A stretch of DNA of 64,000 nt from Shewanella oncorhynchi (GCF_012584455.1 NZ_JABAEB010000002.1:248001-312000), one strand, 5' to 3'; positions 47,668-57,255 are shown, counted from the first letter of the stretch. Notes: generated from the letters alone by a model not told the origin. A program made the numbers and translations.

Positions 47668-48906
47668 CTACCTTTTCCCCTTTCCACCCAAAGCCCGTTT
47701 CTTCGCTCTTTGCTTCTGAGCCGCTTTACCGTTACGTCTAGGTTCGGTGTCCATTTTATTAAAGTCGGGTTCAAAGCCGGGTAACCATTGTTGTGGTAAA
47801 CGCTTGTCCAATACGACTTCGACTTCTTCCAATAATAGGGCGTCCTCTTGACTAAAGAGGGTGATGGCAAGCCCTGCACTACCCGCTCGACCTGTGCGAC
47901 CAATACGATGAATATAATCTTCGGCGATAAAGGGTAGCTCAAAGTTGATCACATATTTAAGCTCGACGATATCTAGGCCTCTGGCGGCGACATCCGTTGC
48001 CACTAGCACTTGGATCTTACCTTGTTTAAATTCCTGCAAGACTTTCTCGCGCGCGCCTTGGGACAAGTCACCGTGAAACGCCTGAGTGCTAATATCGGCT
48101 TTATTCAGTTGCTGAACCAGTTTGTCGACGCCTTGCTTGGTGCGGCTAAAAATCAACACTTGATGCCAGTTTTTACTGCGTACCAGATGGCTAACAAGTT
48201 CGGTTTTACGGTCGGCGTCGACGGCATAAACCACTTGTTCAATTTCGGCAGCGGTCGTATTGCGCTTGGCAACTTCAATCAACTTGGGATCGCGCAGTAA
48301 GGTTTTACTTAAGCTGAAAATAGCGGCATCTAAAGTGGCAGAAAATAACAGGGTTTGCCTATCACTCGGTACTTGCTTGAGCACGGCTTGAATTTCATCC
48401 ATAAACCCCATGTCGAGCATACGGTCGGCTTCATCGAAAACAAGCACACTCAATTGCTTAAGATTTAATGCACCTTGCCTAAGGTGGTCAAGTAAGCGGC
48501 CCGGTGTTGCGATTAACACATCAATCCCTGCATTAAACACGGCGACCTGCGCATCGATACTCACGCCGCCGTAGGCGATGCCGATACGAATATCAGTCCC
48601 TTTAGCGTACTTAACAAAACTCTGCTGTACCTGCACCGCCAGTTCACGTGTCGGCACTAAGACTAATGCGCGTATGGATCTCACGGCCGTTAACTCTTGC
48701 GGAGGGCTGAGTGTCATCAAATGATGCAAGATAGGCAAGGCGAACGCAGCGGTTTTGCCTGTACCCGTTTGTGCGCCAGCCATCACATCCCGTTTAGCTA
48801 AGATGGCAGGGATCGCTTCTAACTGGATTGGCGTTGGCGATTCATAGCCAAGAACCGCTAAGGTATTAACTAACGTGGAGTTTAAGGATAAGGCACTAAA
48901 AGACAT
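47668..48906 (-). CDS. Second DEAD-box RNA helicase, RhlE-like
   Basis: RNA helicase of 412 residues: Q-motif GYESPTPIQLEAIP, motif I AGAQTGTGKTAA, PTRELA, TPGR, DEAD in VLVFDEADRMLDMGFMDEIQ, SAT, ARGLDI and HRIGRTGRAG, with a short Lys/Arg-rich tail (RRNGKAAQKQRAKKRALGGKGKR). It is shorter than the other helicase in this window and lacks its long low-complexity tail. Close RhlE/SrmB-like relatives act in ribosome assembly and mRNA decay. It seems monocistronic. A smaller frame overlapping its end in another phase is a shadow. Confidence 0.88.
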   Translation of the reverse strand: MSFSALSLNSTLVNTLAVLGYESPTPIQLEAIPAILAKRDVMAGAQTGTGKTAAFALPILHHLMTLSPPQELTAVRSIRALVLVPTRELAVQVQQSFVKYAKGTDIRIGIAYGGVSIDAQVAVFNAGIDVLIATPGRLLDHLRQGALNLKQLSVLVFDEADRMLDMGFMDEIQAVLKQVPSDRQTLLFSATLDAAIFSLSKTLLRDPKLIEVAKRNTTAAEIEQVVYAVDADRKTELVSHLVRSKNWHQVLIFSRTKQGVDKLVQQLNKADISTQAFHGDLSQGAREKVLQEFKQGKIQVLVATDVAARGLDIVELKYVINFELPFIAEDYIHRIGRTGRAGSAGLAITLFSQEDALLLEEVEVVLDKRLPQQWLPGFEPDFNKMDTEPRRNGKAAQKQRAKKRALGGKGKR

Positions 48907-49004
48907 TGCGGTTAACCACTGAAAATAATGGCTAGAATTTTAGCAGACACAACCCTAAGCGACTAGCGGCATAGCGCTAGCCTATTGTTATATGCAAACT
49001 TGTT

Positions 49005-51725
49005 TTACGATAGAAATGCGTCGAGATCTTCAGCTAGCTGCGGACGACTAAAGAGATAACCTTGGGCTTGATCGCACTGGTTTTGTTGCAGAAAATCAGC
49101 TTGCTCTTTAGTTTCAACCCCTTCGGCGATAATTTCCAGCTTCAACGCATGTCCAAGCGCAATCACAGCCTTAGCGATAGCGGTATTGTTGGTATCGAAG
49201 GGAATGTCCCGCACAAAAGATTGATCAATTTTCAATTTATGAATAGGCAGTTTTTTCAAATAGTTGAGCGATGAATAGCCAGTACCAAAATCATCAACCG
49301 ATAATTCGATACCCAGATCGCCAAGTCGCTTTAAGTCACGGATAGCAAGATCAGGATTCTGCATCATCACACTTTCGGTCACTTCAAGCTCTAAATGCTT
49401 GGCTGGCAAACCCGTTTCAGCTAAGACACGTTTCACATCATCCACAAAGGAACTGCGCTGTAACTGTTGTCCGGCCACGTTCACCGCAATGCGGCCAAAG
49501 TGTTTACCTTCACTAAGCCAACGCATGCCCTGACGACAGGCGGTTTCTAACACCCATAAACCTATCTCATGGATAAGACCTATTTTTTCTGCCACAGGAA
49601 TAAATACCGCGGGCGAAATCAAACCCAGTTGAGGATCGTGCCAACGCAGTAATGCTTCAAATCCCACGGTTTGTCGAGTCACTAAATCAAGTTTTGGCTG
49701 GTACATTAAGTACAAGGCATTTTGCTCAATCGCGCCATAGAGGGCACTTTGCAGCTTAAGATGTTCAAAAGACTGTTGAGTTAAGGACTCTGTATAAAAA
49801 GCATAATTATTGCGGCCATCATTTTTGGCGCGATACATGGCCGCATCCGCGTTACGCAGTAAAGTGTCCGCATCGGTTCCATCATTTGGATACAAAGAAA
49901 CGCCCATACTCGCCGTTAAACGTAAGTGGTCGCCCGTGCTCACAATAAAAGGTTGCTCAAACACTTGGCGCAATTGATTTATAGCAACTGCGGCATCTGC
50001 ACTATTGTCGATCCCTGAGATCAATGCCACAAACTCATCGCCACCAATCCGTGATAACACATCCTGATCGCCTACTTGGCTGCGTAAACGCTTGGCAAGC
50101 TCAACCAACATCTCATCGCCTATACTGTGGCCAAAACTGTCGTTGATATGCTTGAACAGATCGACATCAATCATCACAGTCGCTAATTGCAAATTCAGCC
50201 GCTTAGCTTGTCGCACTTCTTGCTTAAGCTGCATCATGAACTTCATGCGATTGGGCAAATGCGTTAGCGGGTCAAAATACGCTAAGTGCGTGAGTTGTGC
50301 TTCATTCTCTTTCTGGGCTGAAATATCGGCAAATACAGCGACAAAATAACGCACATCTCCAACGTCATCATAAATAGTGCTTATGGTGATATTTTGCGGA
50401 AAAATCGTGCCATTTTTACGCCGATTCCAAATTTCGCCATTCCATTTACCTTGAGTAAGCAAGGCATTCCAGAGTTTATCGAAAAAATCTTTATCATGCC
50501 GACCCGAACTAAAAATCCGAGGATTCTGGCCGAGTAACTCTTCCCTCACATAACCTGTGATCTCAAAAAATGCACCGTTAACGTCGGTAATATTGCCATG
50601 CCGGTCGGTCACAACGACACCTTCAACCGAGTTTTTAAACACATTGGTCGCCAGTGTCAGTTGTTCTTCAACTGCTTTATGCTTGGAAATGTTGCGAGTC
50701 ATACCGATAACGCCCACGAGCTCACCCTGGGCATTGAGTGTTGGGAGTTTTAGCGTTTCTAGCCAAAGATGATTTTTAGCTTCACTGCCATCTAAACACT
50801 CAGCGACAATGATAGGCGTACCTGACTCGATAGCGAGCATATCACCCTCTAGAAAAATCTCTGCAATATCAGCACCAAAGAGTTCAACATCGGATTTACC
50901 AACAATCTCACTGCGGGGCATTTCCCACGCATTCTCAACACTACGATTGCAAAGAGTGTAAATGCCAGCGGCATTTTTCATCCAAATATGTTCGTCAAAA
51001 CTATCGATAAAAGTTTGTAAATCGACCGTATCGACACGACTCGGTGAACCTCGGCTTAATGTTTCAGCCGCATTATGTTGGCTCAATATCTCGCCTAACT
51101 GGTGTTGAATACTATCGCTGATAAGCTTGGCAAATTGTAGCGTTTTTGAATCTACGCCGTGAGCCTCGTTGTGATAGAAGCATAAAAAGCCAAAATGTGC
51201 CCCAGATGGCCAAGCGAGAGACAAACAAATCACGCTGCCGATTGCGCTACAAGTGTGCCAATCTGAGTGCTGCCGAGTATCCATAATTAACAGAGGCTCA
51301 CGTACCTGCTCAGTTAGCTGTGATACAGATAATGCAGCCGTGATTTGATGACTGCCTAATCGCGGCAATGCTGAAATCGGCTCACTCAGGCTGGACAACT
51401 TAGCATTGCTTAGAGGGGAAATAGTAGGTTTATCAATAAAATCAAAGGGATTGGGAACGATTTCTGATGGTGTGAGCATTGAGGGCATCACAACGGACTG
51501 GCTTATAGCAGGCTGGGGGGTAGCCAAATGATTGCCACTTAAGTGGCTGAGTATTGCCTGTATTTCACTTTCAGCCGCAGAGTCTGAACTTAACATGCTG
51601 CTAAGTTCACCCGCAGCATTCCATGCTAATAACATTACTTTACTGCTTGATATCTCAGCGACTAAATTTAAGTCACTCAACCAGTTATCCAGCTGTTGCT
51701 GCGTAATAGGTACATCTATCATCAT
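49005..51725 (-). CDS. Soluble GAF/PAS-GGDEF-EAL c-di-GMP enzyme
   Basis: A 906-residue protein without obvious transmembrane helices. After a variable N-terminal region (1-130) comes a degenerate GAF-like domain (about 130-215; ICLSLAWPSGAHFGFLCFY), two PAS domains (about 230-350 and 355-475), a GGDEF domain (motif GGDEF in RIGGDEFVALIS, about 490-640) and an EAL domain (FEALLRWHDPQLGLISPAVFIPVAEKIGLI, NVAGQQLQ, LEVTESVMM, DDFGTGYSSLNYLKKL, EGVETKEQ). Both active sites look complete. It could make or degrade c-di-GMP depending on the signal bound by GAF or PAS. It is the third of three GGDEF proteins here. Confidence 0.88.
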   Translation of the reverse strand: MMIDVPITQQQLDNWLSDLNLVAEISSSKVMLLAWNAAGELSSMLSSDSAAESEIQAILSHLSGNHLATPQPAISQSVVMPSMLTPSEIVPNPFDFIDKPTISPLSNAKLSSLSEPISALPRLGSHQITAALSVSQLTEQVREPLLIMDTRQHSDWHTCSAIGSVICLSLAWPSGAHFGFLCFYHNEAHGVDSKTLQFAKLISDSIQHQLGEILSQHNAAETLSRGSPSRVDTVDLQTFIDSFDEHIWMKNAAGIYTLCNRSVENAWEMPRSEIVGKSDVELFGADIAEIFLEGDMLAIESGTPIIVAECLDGSEAKNHLWLETLKLPTLNAQGELVGVIGMTRNISKHKAVEEQLTLATNVFKNSVEGVVVTDRHGNITDVNGAFFEITGYVREELLGQNPRIFSSGRHDKDFFDKLWNALLTQGKWNGEIWNRRKNGTIFPQNITISTIYDDVGDVRYFVAVFADISAQKENEAQLTHLAYFDPLTHLPNRMKFMMQLKQEVRQAKRLNLQLATVMIDVDLFKHINDSFGHSIGDEMLVELAKRLRSQVGDQDVLSRIGGDEFVALISGIDNSADAAVAINQLRQVFEQPFIVSTGDHLRLTASMGVSLYPNDGTDADTLLRNADAAMYRAKNDGRNNYAFYTESLTQQSFEHLKLQSALYGAIEQNALYLMYQPKLDLVTRQTVGFEALLRWHDPQLGLISPAVFIPVAEKIGLIHEIGLWVLETACRQGMRWLSEGKHFGRIAVNVAGQQLQRSSFVDDVKRVLAETGLPAKHLELEVTESVMMQNPDLAIRDLKRLGDLGIELSVDDFGTGYSSLNYLKKLPIHKLKIDQSFVRDIPFDTNNTAIAKAVIALGHALKLEIIAEGVETKEQADFLQQNQCDQAQGYLFSRPQLAEDLDAFLS

Positions 51726-52244
51726 CTTGCCAACTCAGATCTCGTTACTGCTCAATCGGCCTACAGCGAGAATACCGTAAGACCTTAAACACATGCCCAA
51801 TATTGCTACAGAGGGAAAACGTTAACCAAGCAGTAAAATCTCATAAAATTTTACGTTTAACATCAAATCAATACATCTCAATTGGCACTAAGGTTGGATC
51901 TAAAACTTACTCCATCATATCCACCTTTTAGGGTGGTAGAGGTCAAACCATCAAAATTCACACTAACTTACTCACACTCAGCAGACTGCTTGCACGGGTA
52001 AATCCAACTAACATTGCATTTGCTACTTTAGCACAAAATTTTAGTGTCAGTATCGCAATAAGTTTATTGACTAACAATTAGTTAGACTTAATCAATTAAG
52101 TCTTCCCCCGATAATTCAGCACTTTCTTAGCGAGAGAAAACCATCCCTAAAGACATATATCAGCAATAACAGAGTTTTGATTGACAAAAATGCTATCTTA
52201 TTGTCTACAATGGAAATAATAAGGCTGAAAAACCAAGGATATTT
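51726..52244. other. Divergent intergenic region between the GGDEF-EAL and LonB-like genes
   Basis: About 520 nt, AT-rich. It contains AGACTTAAT-CA-ATTAAGTCT (52084-52103) and a neighbouring CTAAC-N5-GTTAG near 52070. A TTGACA (52181-52186) with TACAAT (52206-52211), 19 nt apart, could be the promoter of the protease gene. No protein-like frame. Confidence 0.45.
52181..52211 (+). promoter_or_regulatory. Candidate sigma-70 promoter of the LonB-like gene
   Basis: TTGACA and TACAAT separated by 19 nt, 33 nt upstream of the start codon. The spacing is longer than ideal. Confidence 0.4.
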
Positions 52245-54662
52245 ATGCCCACTGACGTCGTATCAAGCCAAGCTACCCTGCTCAACAGTAAACAATTATA
52301 TCGCATTTGCGAACTCGACCAATTAAGCACAGATTGCCAATCGACAGCAGAACTCACACCTCTCAATGATATTGTCGGCCAAGAACGCGCCCAGCAAGCG
52401 GTAGAGTTTGCAATGGGAATTAAAGAAAAGGGTTACAACATCTACGCCATAGGTCAGAACGGCCTCGGCAAACGGACCATGATGCTGCGTTACCTAAGCC
52501 GTCACGAGCCAAACGACCATACCCTGTACGATTGGTGCTATGTGGTTAATTTCGACGATACCCGTTGCCCTAAAGTGCTGAAACTGAGCGCAGGGACTGG
52601 GCTTGAATTTAAAAAAGCCGTCGAAAAGTTGATGCTTAAACTTGTCAAAGCTATGCCTTTAGCCTTTGATAATGAAATGTATTATGCCCGGACTGAAAAG
52701 CTCAAAAGCCAATTATCACAGAAGCAAGAAGTCGCACTCACAGAATTAACCGAAGAAGCGAAACAGAAAGGCATCAGCCTCAGTTTAACCATGCAGGGCG
52801 ACTATCAAATGGTAGCGCTCAATGGTGAAGAACCCCATGACGAAGCTTCATTCGAAGCATTGACAGAGACTGAACGTAGTCAATTTGAAAGTAATATCAA
52901 TGGGCTAGAGGTTAAACTACGGGGTATTATTCGCCAAATCACTGAATGGGAAGAAGAATTCAGCGACAAGCAGCAAGAGCATGACGAACAAGTCGCCAAA
53001 GAAGTATTAATCCATTTTATTAAGCCACTCAAAGATAAGTTCAAGCACCAGCCCGAAGCACGGACTTTCTTAACCGGTATGCAGGCGGATATCTTAGACA
53101 ATTTAGATATCTTTTTAGAAGAAAGTGAAGAACAACTGGGCCTAGCCTACGCTTCCCTTGAAAAGAAAATGCCCCGCCGCTACCAAGTTAACGTTTTGGT
53201 CGCTCAAGGGACTCAAAAATTCCCTATTGTCGTAGAAGAAAGCCCAAGTTATCACAGCCTATTTGGTTATGTGGAAAACGCTACCTTCAGGGGGACAGTG
53301 TTCACCGACTTCTCACTTATCCGCTCTGGCAGTCTGCACAAAGCTAACGGCGGCGTGTTATTGATGGATGCGGTAAAAGTGTTAGAACGCCCTTACGTGT
53401 GGGACGGGTTAAAACGCGCCCTGCGTTCACGCAAACTCGATTTAAGTTCACTCGAGCGTGAAGTGTCACTGTCGGGCACGATTTCATTGGCGCCTGAGCC
53501 TATCCCCTTAGATGTGAAAATTATTCTGTTTGGCGATCACGAAACTTATCAGCTATTACAGCACTATGATCCTGACTTCAGTGAGTTATTCCGCGTTACC
53601 GCCGATTTTGAAGATGTGATGGACAGAACCTCAACTTCTGAGGCGCACTATGCCCGCTTTATTTCGAGCATAGTTCACGACAACAACATGCTACATTGCG
53701 ACCGTGCGGCTATAGCACGCATCATCGAATACAGCTCGCGGGAAGCCGAAGATCAACAAAAACTGTCGCTACACTCAGCCAATATTGCCAACCTACTGCG
53801 GGAATCAAACTACTGCGCTAAATCGGCAGGCAGTCAGCAAATTTTAGTGCCGCACGTTGAGCAAGCACTGCGAAATCAAGAGCAAAGAGTCTCGCGTCTG
53901 CACGACAACATAATGCAAAGCTTTACCAACGGCACGACCTTGATTAGCACTCATGGCAAAGTGGTTGGGCAAATCAATGCCTTATCCGTAATCTCGACCT
54001 CAGATCATCAGTTTGGTATGCCCAATCGCATCACAGCAACCACAGCGTTTGGTAAGGGTGAAGTGATGGATATCGAGCACAGAGTCAAACTTGGAGGCCG
54101 GATCCATTCTAAGGGCGTGTTGATCTTAACCGCTTATTTAGCCTCAGTTTTAGGTAAGACGGCGCAAATCCCGCTCACCACTTACCTCACCTTTGAGCAA
54201 TCATACAGCGGTGTAGACGGTGACAGCGCCTCAATGGCCGAATGCTGCGCCATTATCTCGGCTATTAGCGAGCAAGCAATTAGGCAAGATATTGCCATCA
54301 CAGGTTCGATGAACCAATTTGGTGAGACTCAACCCATTGGCGGTGTGAATGAAAAAATTGAAGGCTTCTTCGATGTCTGCAAAATAAAAGGCCGTACACC
54401 GGAACAAGGGGTGATTATTCCTGCCTCGAACATGGCAAACCTTATGCTGCGCAAAGACATTGTCAATGCAGTGGCACAGGGGGAATTCCATATTTGGGCT
54501 ATTACCCATGTGACTCAAGCAATGGAATTACTGCTCGGTAAAACCGCGGGCAGTTTGTCGCAAACGGCCGCACCTAGCCAAGGGCAATATTCTCCCGAGA
54601 GTATTTTTGGCATCGCTCAGCAAAAGCTCACCGCACTCAGATCCTTAGTTAAAACGGATTAA
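52245..54662 (+). CDS. LonB-like ATP-dependent protease
   Basis: An 805-residue AAA+ protease of the COG1067 (LonB/YcbZ-like) group. N-terminal AAA_32 part with the Walker A-like GQNGLGKRT (70-78); a long helical insert (about 130-290); a Walker B-like NGGVLLMDAVKVL; a lid domain; and a C-terminal Lon-type S16 domain. The Ser-Lys dyad is present: Ser661 in VDGDSASMAE and Lys704 in NEKIEG, 43 residues apart as in E. coli Lon (Ser679, Lys722). It should degrade misfolded or specific proteins in the cytoplasm. AAGGA lies 5 nt before the ATG. A terminator follows. Confidence 0.9.
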   Translation: MPTDVVSSQATLLNSKQLYRICELDQLSTDCQSTAELTPLNDIVGQERAQQAVEFAMGIKEKGYNIYAIGQNGLGKRTMMLRYLSRHEPNDHTLYDWCYVVNFDDTRCPKVLKLSAGTGLEFKKAVEKLMLKLVKAMPLAFDNEMYYARTEKLKSQLSQKQEVALTELTEEAKQKGISLSLTMQGDYQMVALNGEEPHDEASFEALTETERSQFESNINGLEVKLRGIIRQITEWEEEFSDKQQEHDEQVAKEVLIHFIKPLKDKFKHQPEARTFLTGMQADILDNLDIFLEESEEQLGLAYASLEKKMPRRYQVNVLVAQGTQKFPIVVEESPSYHSLFGYVENATFRGTVFTDFSLIRSGSLHKANGGVLLMDAVKVLERPYVWDGLKRALRSRKLDLSSLEREVSLSGTISLAPEPIPLDVKIILFGDHETYQLLQHYDPDFSELFRVTADFEDVMDRTSTSEAHYARFISSIVHDNNMLHCDRAAIARIIEYSSREAEDQQKLSLHSANIANLLRESNYCAKSAGSQQILVPHVEQALRNQEQRVSRLHDNIMQSFTNGTTLISTHGKVVGQINALSVISTSDHQFGMPNRITATTAFGKGEVMDIEHRVKLGGRIHSKGVLILTAYLASVLGKTAQIPLTTYLTFEQSYSGVDGDSASMAECCAIISAISEQAIRQDIAITGSMNQFGETQPIGGVNEKIEGFFDVCKIKGRTPEQGVIIPASNMANLMLRKDIVNAVAQGEFHIWAITHVTQAMELLLGKTAGSLSQTAAPSQGQYSPESIFGIAQQKLTALRSLVKTD

Positions 54663-54683
54663 ATAAAAGGCACGAGACAAACG

Positions 54684-54715
54684 AAAAGGGTTAGCACATG
54701 CTAACCCTTTCTTTA
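54684..54715 (+). terminator. Terminator between convergent genes
   Basis: AAAGGGTTAGCA-CA-TGCTAACCCTTT, followed by CTTTA on the plus strand and TTTTCGTTT on the minus strand. Confidence 0.75.
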
Positions 54716-54733
54716 TAAAGCTATTAAGCGAAA

Positions 54734-55801
54734 TTACACTAAGCTTGTAAGCATTTCATCGCTGTAAGGAACAAGTTCAACGCCATCACGCACGCGAGCA
54801 ACATAGTCAGGGTTAGCAATGAATGGACGACCAATAGCAATCAAATCAAACTTATTCGCCGCAATCGCTTCACTGGCAGTTTCAGCGCTGTAGCTTCCAA
54901 CTCCCACTAAGGTTTTGCCATAGTGTGCGCGCACATAGCTTGAAGCTCTGCCACCAAGATAATCGAATTCCATGCTGTCATCGAAAATCCCAATATGCAC
55001 AAAAGCGATATCGCGGGATTCCAGCTCAGGCAAGAAGTAATCGAACACTTCGCGGTCACGACTATCTGCCGCCATATTGAAATAAGCCCCTGGAGAAATC
55101 CGTAAACCGGTTCTGTCTTTGCCGATACGAGCCACAACAGCATCGACAACCTCAAGCGCAAAACGGGACATATTGGCAGGTGTTCCACCGTATTCATCGG
55201 TGCGGCGATTGCTGTCATGGTGTAAGAAGGTATCAATTAAATAACCATTTGCACCGTGGATTTCGACGCCATCGAACCCCGCTTCAATGGCATTTTCCGC
55301 CGCTTTGGCGTAATCACGCACTAGGCCTTGAATATCCTCAAGTGTGGCAGGTTTTGGCGTGACATAAGTCAGTTCGCGCATTCTTGGCACGCTGCCTTCA
55401 ATCTTCTGCGCTGATGCAGCAAGCACATCACCACCACCGAAAAAGTGTGGATGAGCGACGCGGCCCGTATGCCATAACTGCACAAAAATCTTACCGCCAT
55501 TGGCATGTACCGCATCGGTCACTTTACGCCAGCCAGCAATTTGCGCTTGAGTAAAAATACCAGGGGTATTTGGATAACCTTGAGCATCGGGACGAATAAT
55601 CGTCGCCTCTGTGATGATCAAACCCGCTTCGGCGCGGCGTGCATAATAGGCGACCATATCATCGGTCGGCACTAAATCGGCATCCGCCATACAACGGGTT
55701 AAAGGTGCCATTAAAATACGATTATTTAAGGTAATAGTGTCATTAAGTGAGTAGGTATCGAACAGATTTACCAATGAATTTGGCGTGGTTTGTGTGGTCA
55801 T
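54734..55801 (-). CDS. nemA: Old Yellow Enzyme family alkene reductase (NemA-like)
   Basis: FMN-dependent NAD(P)H oxidoreductase of 355 residues reducing activated alkenes and nitro compounds such as N-ethylmaleimide. Motifs are NRILMAPLTRCMAD near 27-40, QLWHTGRVAHP near 105, and DGVEIHGANGYLIDTFLHHDSNRRTDEYGG near 175-205, where His and Asn of HGAN bind the substrate; FDLIAIGRPFIANPDYV is close to the C-terminus. It is divergent from a TetR regulator, with three copies of TTGAA-N6-TTCAA between them. The arrangement resembles nemR-nemA of E. coli but the operator sequence differs. Role: detoxification of electrophiles. Confidence 0.9.
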   Translation of the reverse strand: MTTQTTPNSLVNLFDTYSLNDTITLNNRILMAPLTRCMADADLVPTDDMVAYYARRAEAGLIITEATIIRPDAQGYPNTPGIFTQAQIAGWRKVTDAVHANGGKIFVQLWHTGRVAHPHFFGGGDVLAASAQKIEGSVPRMRELTYVTPKPATLEDIQGLVRDYAKAAENAIEAGFDGVEIHGANGYLIDTFLHHDSNRRTDEYGGTPANMSRFALEVVDAVVARIGKDRTGLRISPGAYFNMAADSRDREVFDYFLPELESRDIAFVHIGIFDDSMEFDYLGGRASSYVRAHYGKTLVGVGSYSAETASEAIAANKFDLIAIGRPFIANPDYVARVRDGVELVPYSDEMLTSLV

Positions 55802-55817
55802 TTTCTCAGTTCCATTC

Positions 55818-55833
55818 TTGAATATGCATTCAA
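55818..55833. promoter_or_regulatory. TetR operator copy 1
   Basis: TTGAATATGCATTCAA: TTGAA-N6-TTCAA, inside the longer CTTGAAT-N4-ATTCAAG; 17 nt from the reductase start. Confidence 0.65.
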
Positions 55834-55844
55834 GATATTATTAT

Positions 55845-55860
55845 TTGAACGATCATTCAA
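55845..55860. promoter_or_regulatory. TetR operator copy 2
   Basis: TTGAACGATCATTCAA: the same TTGAA-N6-TTCAA frame, 27 nt from copy 1. Confidence 0.65.
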
Positions 55861-55868
55861 GTTCATTT

Positions 55869-55884
55869 TTGAATGTTTGTTCAA
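55869..55884. promoter_or_regulatory. TetR operator copy 3
   Basis: TTGAATGTTTGTTCAA: the same frame, 24 nt from copy 2 and 50 nt before the regulator start. Confidence 0.65.
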
Positions 55885-55934
55885 ATTTAGGTAGAATCTG
55901 GCCTAAGCGTTTCTATACAAGTGAATGAAATTCG

Positions 55935-56516
55935 ATGCGTAATGCAGAGTTCGACCGAGAACAGGTACTTCGCGGCGCTATGGCCGCCTTCATGCACAAG
56001 GGTTACACCAAAACGAGCATGCAAGATCTTACTCAAGCCACGGGATTACATCCGGGGTCGATTTACTGTGCCTTCACCAATAAACGCGGGTTATTAATCG
56101 CGGCCATTGAGCAATATCAACTCGACAGAAACGAACAATTCAACAATCTATTCGGCAATGGCGAGAATGTGCTGACTAATTTGAAAACCTACTTAGATCA
56201 TCTCGTTATTGAATGTCTGAGTTGCGATAGCGCCCAAGCTTGCTTACTGACAAAAGCGTTAAATGAAATTGCAGAGCAAGATGTTGAGATCCGAGACATC
56301 ATCAATCAGTATCTACAATCTTGGCAGCAAACACTCACGCTACAATTTGCCACTGCAACGTTACAAGGACTCCTCCAAGGCAATCGCAGCAGCGAGCAAA
56401 GAGCCCAATATTTAATGATGGGAATTTATGGTTTAAGAACCTTCGCCCACACCCATCCTAATGCCGAAACCTTACAGTACCTTGCAGACCAATTAATGGC
56501 AGAAGTCTGCCATTAA
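55935..56516 (+). CDS. TetR-family repressor of the divergent reductase
   Basis: A 193-residue TetR protein. The HTH is FDREQVLRGAMAAFMHKGYTKTSMQDLTQATGLHPGSIYCAFTNKRGLLIAAI, with recognition helix PGSIYCAF. The C-terminal ligand domain contains ECLSCDSAQACLLTKALNEIAEQD, so several cysteines (about 45, 92, 95 and 101) that could sense electrophiles by alkylation or oxidation, as known for NemR. It should bind the three TTGAA-N6-TTCAA sites and control both itself and the Old Yellow Enzyme gene. Distinct from E. coli NemR in operator sequence. Confidence 0.87.
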   Translation: MRNAEFDREQVLRGAMAAFMHKGYTKTSMQDLTQATGLHPGSIYCAFTNKRGLLIAAIEQYQLDRNEQFNNLFGNGENVLTNLKTYLDHLVIECLSCDSAQACLLTKALNEIAEQDVEIRDIINQYLQSWQQTLTLQFATATLQGLLQGNRSSEQRAQYLMMGIYGLRTFAHTHPNAETLQYLADQLMAEVCH

Positions 56517-56698
56517 AGTGCGTTAATTTGTGGGACAGTAAATATCTGAATGACTAACCGAATATGATTAGGCGAACAAGCGCTAACATTAATAGAAATA
56601 GAAATAGATGAATTGAATAGAATTTTTGCAGAAGATGTCGGGACGATAATTTAGCAAAGCGAATTATTCGTCCCAAGAATGACGATTAGTTTAAAATG

Positions 56699-56923
56699 TT
56701 AACCTATATTAGCTTGAGCAAACACTCGCTCGCCTAATGAATTCAATATCTTACACTCACCTTCAAGTACAGCAATGATAGATTTTCCCTTGCGGAAACT
56801 TGCAGGTATCATCACACGCCCAGCTTCACTCACTGGCAAATTACCTAATACGGCGTTGTGCATAATTAACCCTACGGGCGCATCATAATATAAAACAGTT
56901 ACAGTCGCTTGATTTGCTTGCAT
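56699..56923 (-). CDS. TIGR02922-family small protein
   Basis: A 74-residue protein of a family I recall as restricted to Shewanella, Colwellia and relatives (TIGR02922), function unknown. It has no signal peptide; the pattern VTVLYYDAPVGLIMHNAVLGNLPVSEAGRVMIPASFRKGKSIIAVLEGECKILNSLGERV reads as a small all-beta fold. A GTG directly before the ATG is also possible as start. Upstream lies a perfect inverted repeat with 11-bp arms (56997-57024). Confidence 0.75.
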   Translation of the reverse strand: MQANQATVTVLYYDAPVGLIMHNAVLGNLPVSEAGRVMIPASFRKGKSIIAVLEGECKILNSLGERVFAQANIG

Positions 56924-57255
56924 CACATTTAACTCACATTAAGCAGCATCTACTGCGTTATATTTACGTCGCAAGAGAGCTCCCTGTCCTCAACATTTTA
57001 AAATATCCAGAAAGATATTTTAAACATTTTAAATCAATTACTTAAGGTCTTATTCAAATTTTATGATTTTTTATTGGATACAATACTGTCTTATACTGTA
57101 CACCTTGGGCTATTTAAGCACTTCGGCAAAAAGATGCCAATCTATTTCTATTATGTTAATCAATTAACCACTATCGATCACATATAATACACAAATAAAG
57201 ATGCGTTTTTATGCATTTTTTAGAGTAAATAACCTAAATTTGAGTTATCAGTAAT
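56924..57255. other. Intergenic region upstream of the TIGR02922 gene
   Basis: About 330 nt, strongly AT-rich. Besides the inverted repeat at 56997-57024 it contains two ATACTGT heptamers 10 nt apart near 57080-57097. No terminator for the chemoreceptor gene is evident, and no protein-like frame. Confidence 0.4.
56997..57024. repeat. Perfect inverted repeat with 11-bp arms
   Basis: TTTAAAATATC-CAGAAA-GATATTTTAAA, about 70 nt upstream of the TIGR02922 start. AT-only outer arms and no T-run favour an operator or a leader hairpin over a terminator. Confidence 0.7.

Noticed and set aside
47556..47942. A 128-codon minus-strand frame overlapping the second helicase
   Set aside because: Most of it is an out-of-phase reading of the helicase 3' end.
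55802..55934. NemR-type operator
   Set aside because: The E. coli NemR box pattern is absent; the repeated element is TTGAA-N6-TTCAA instead.
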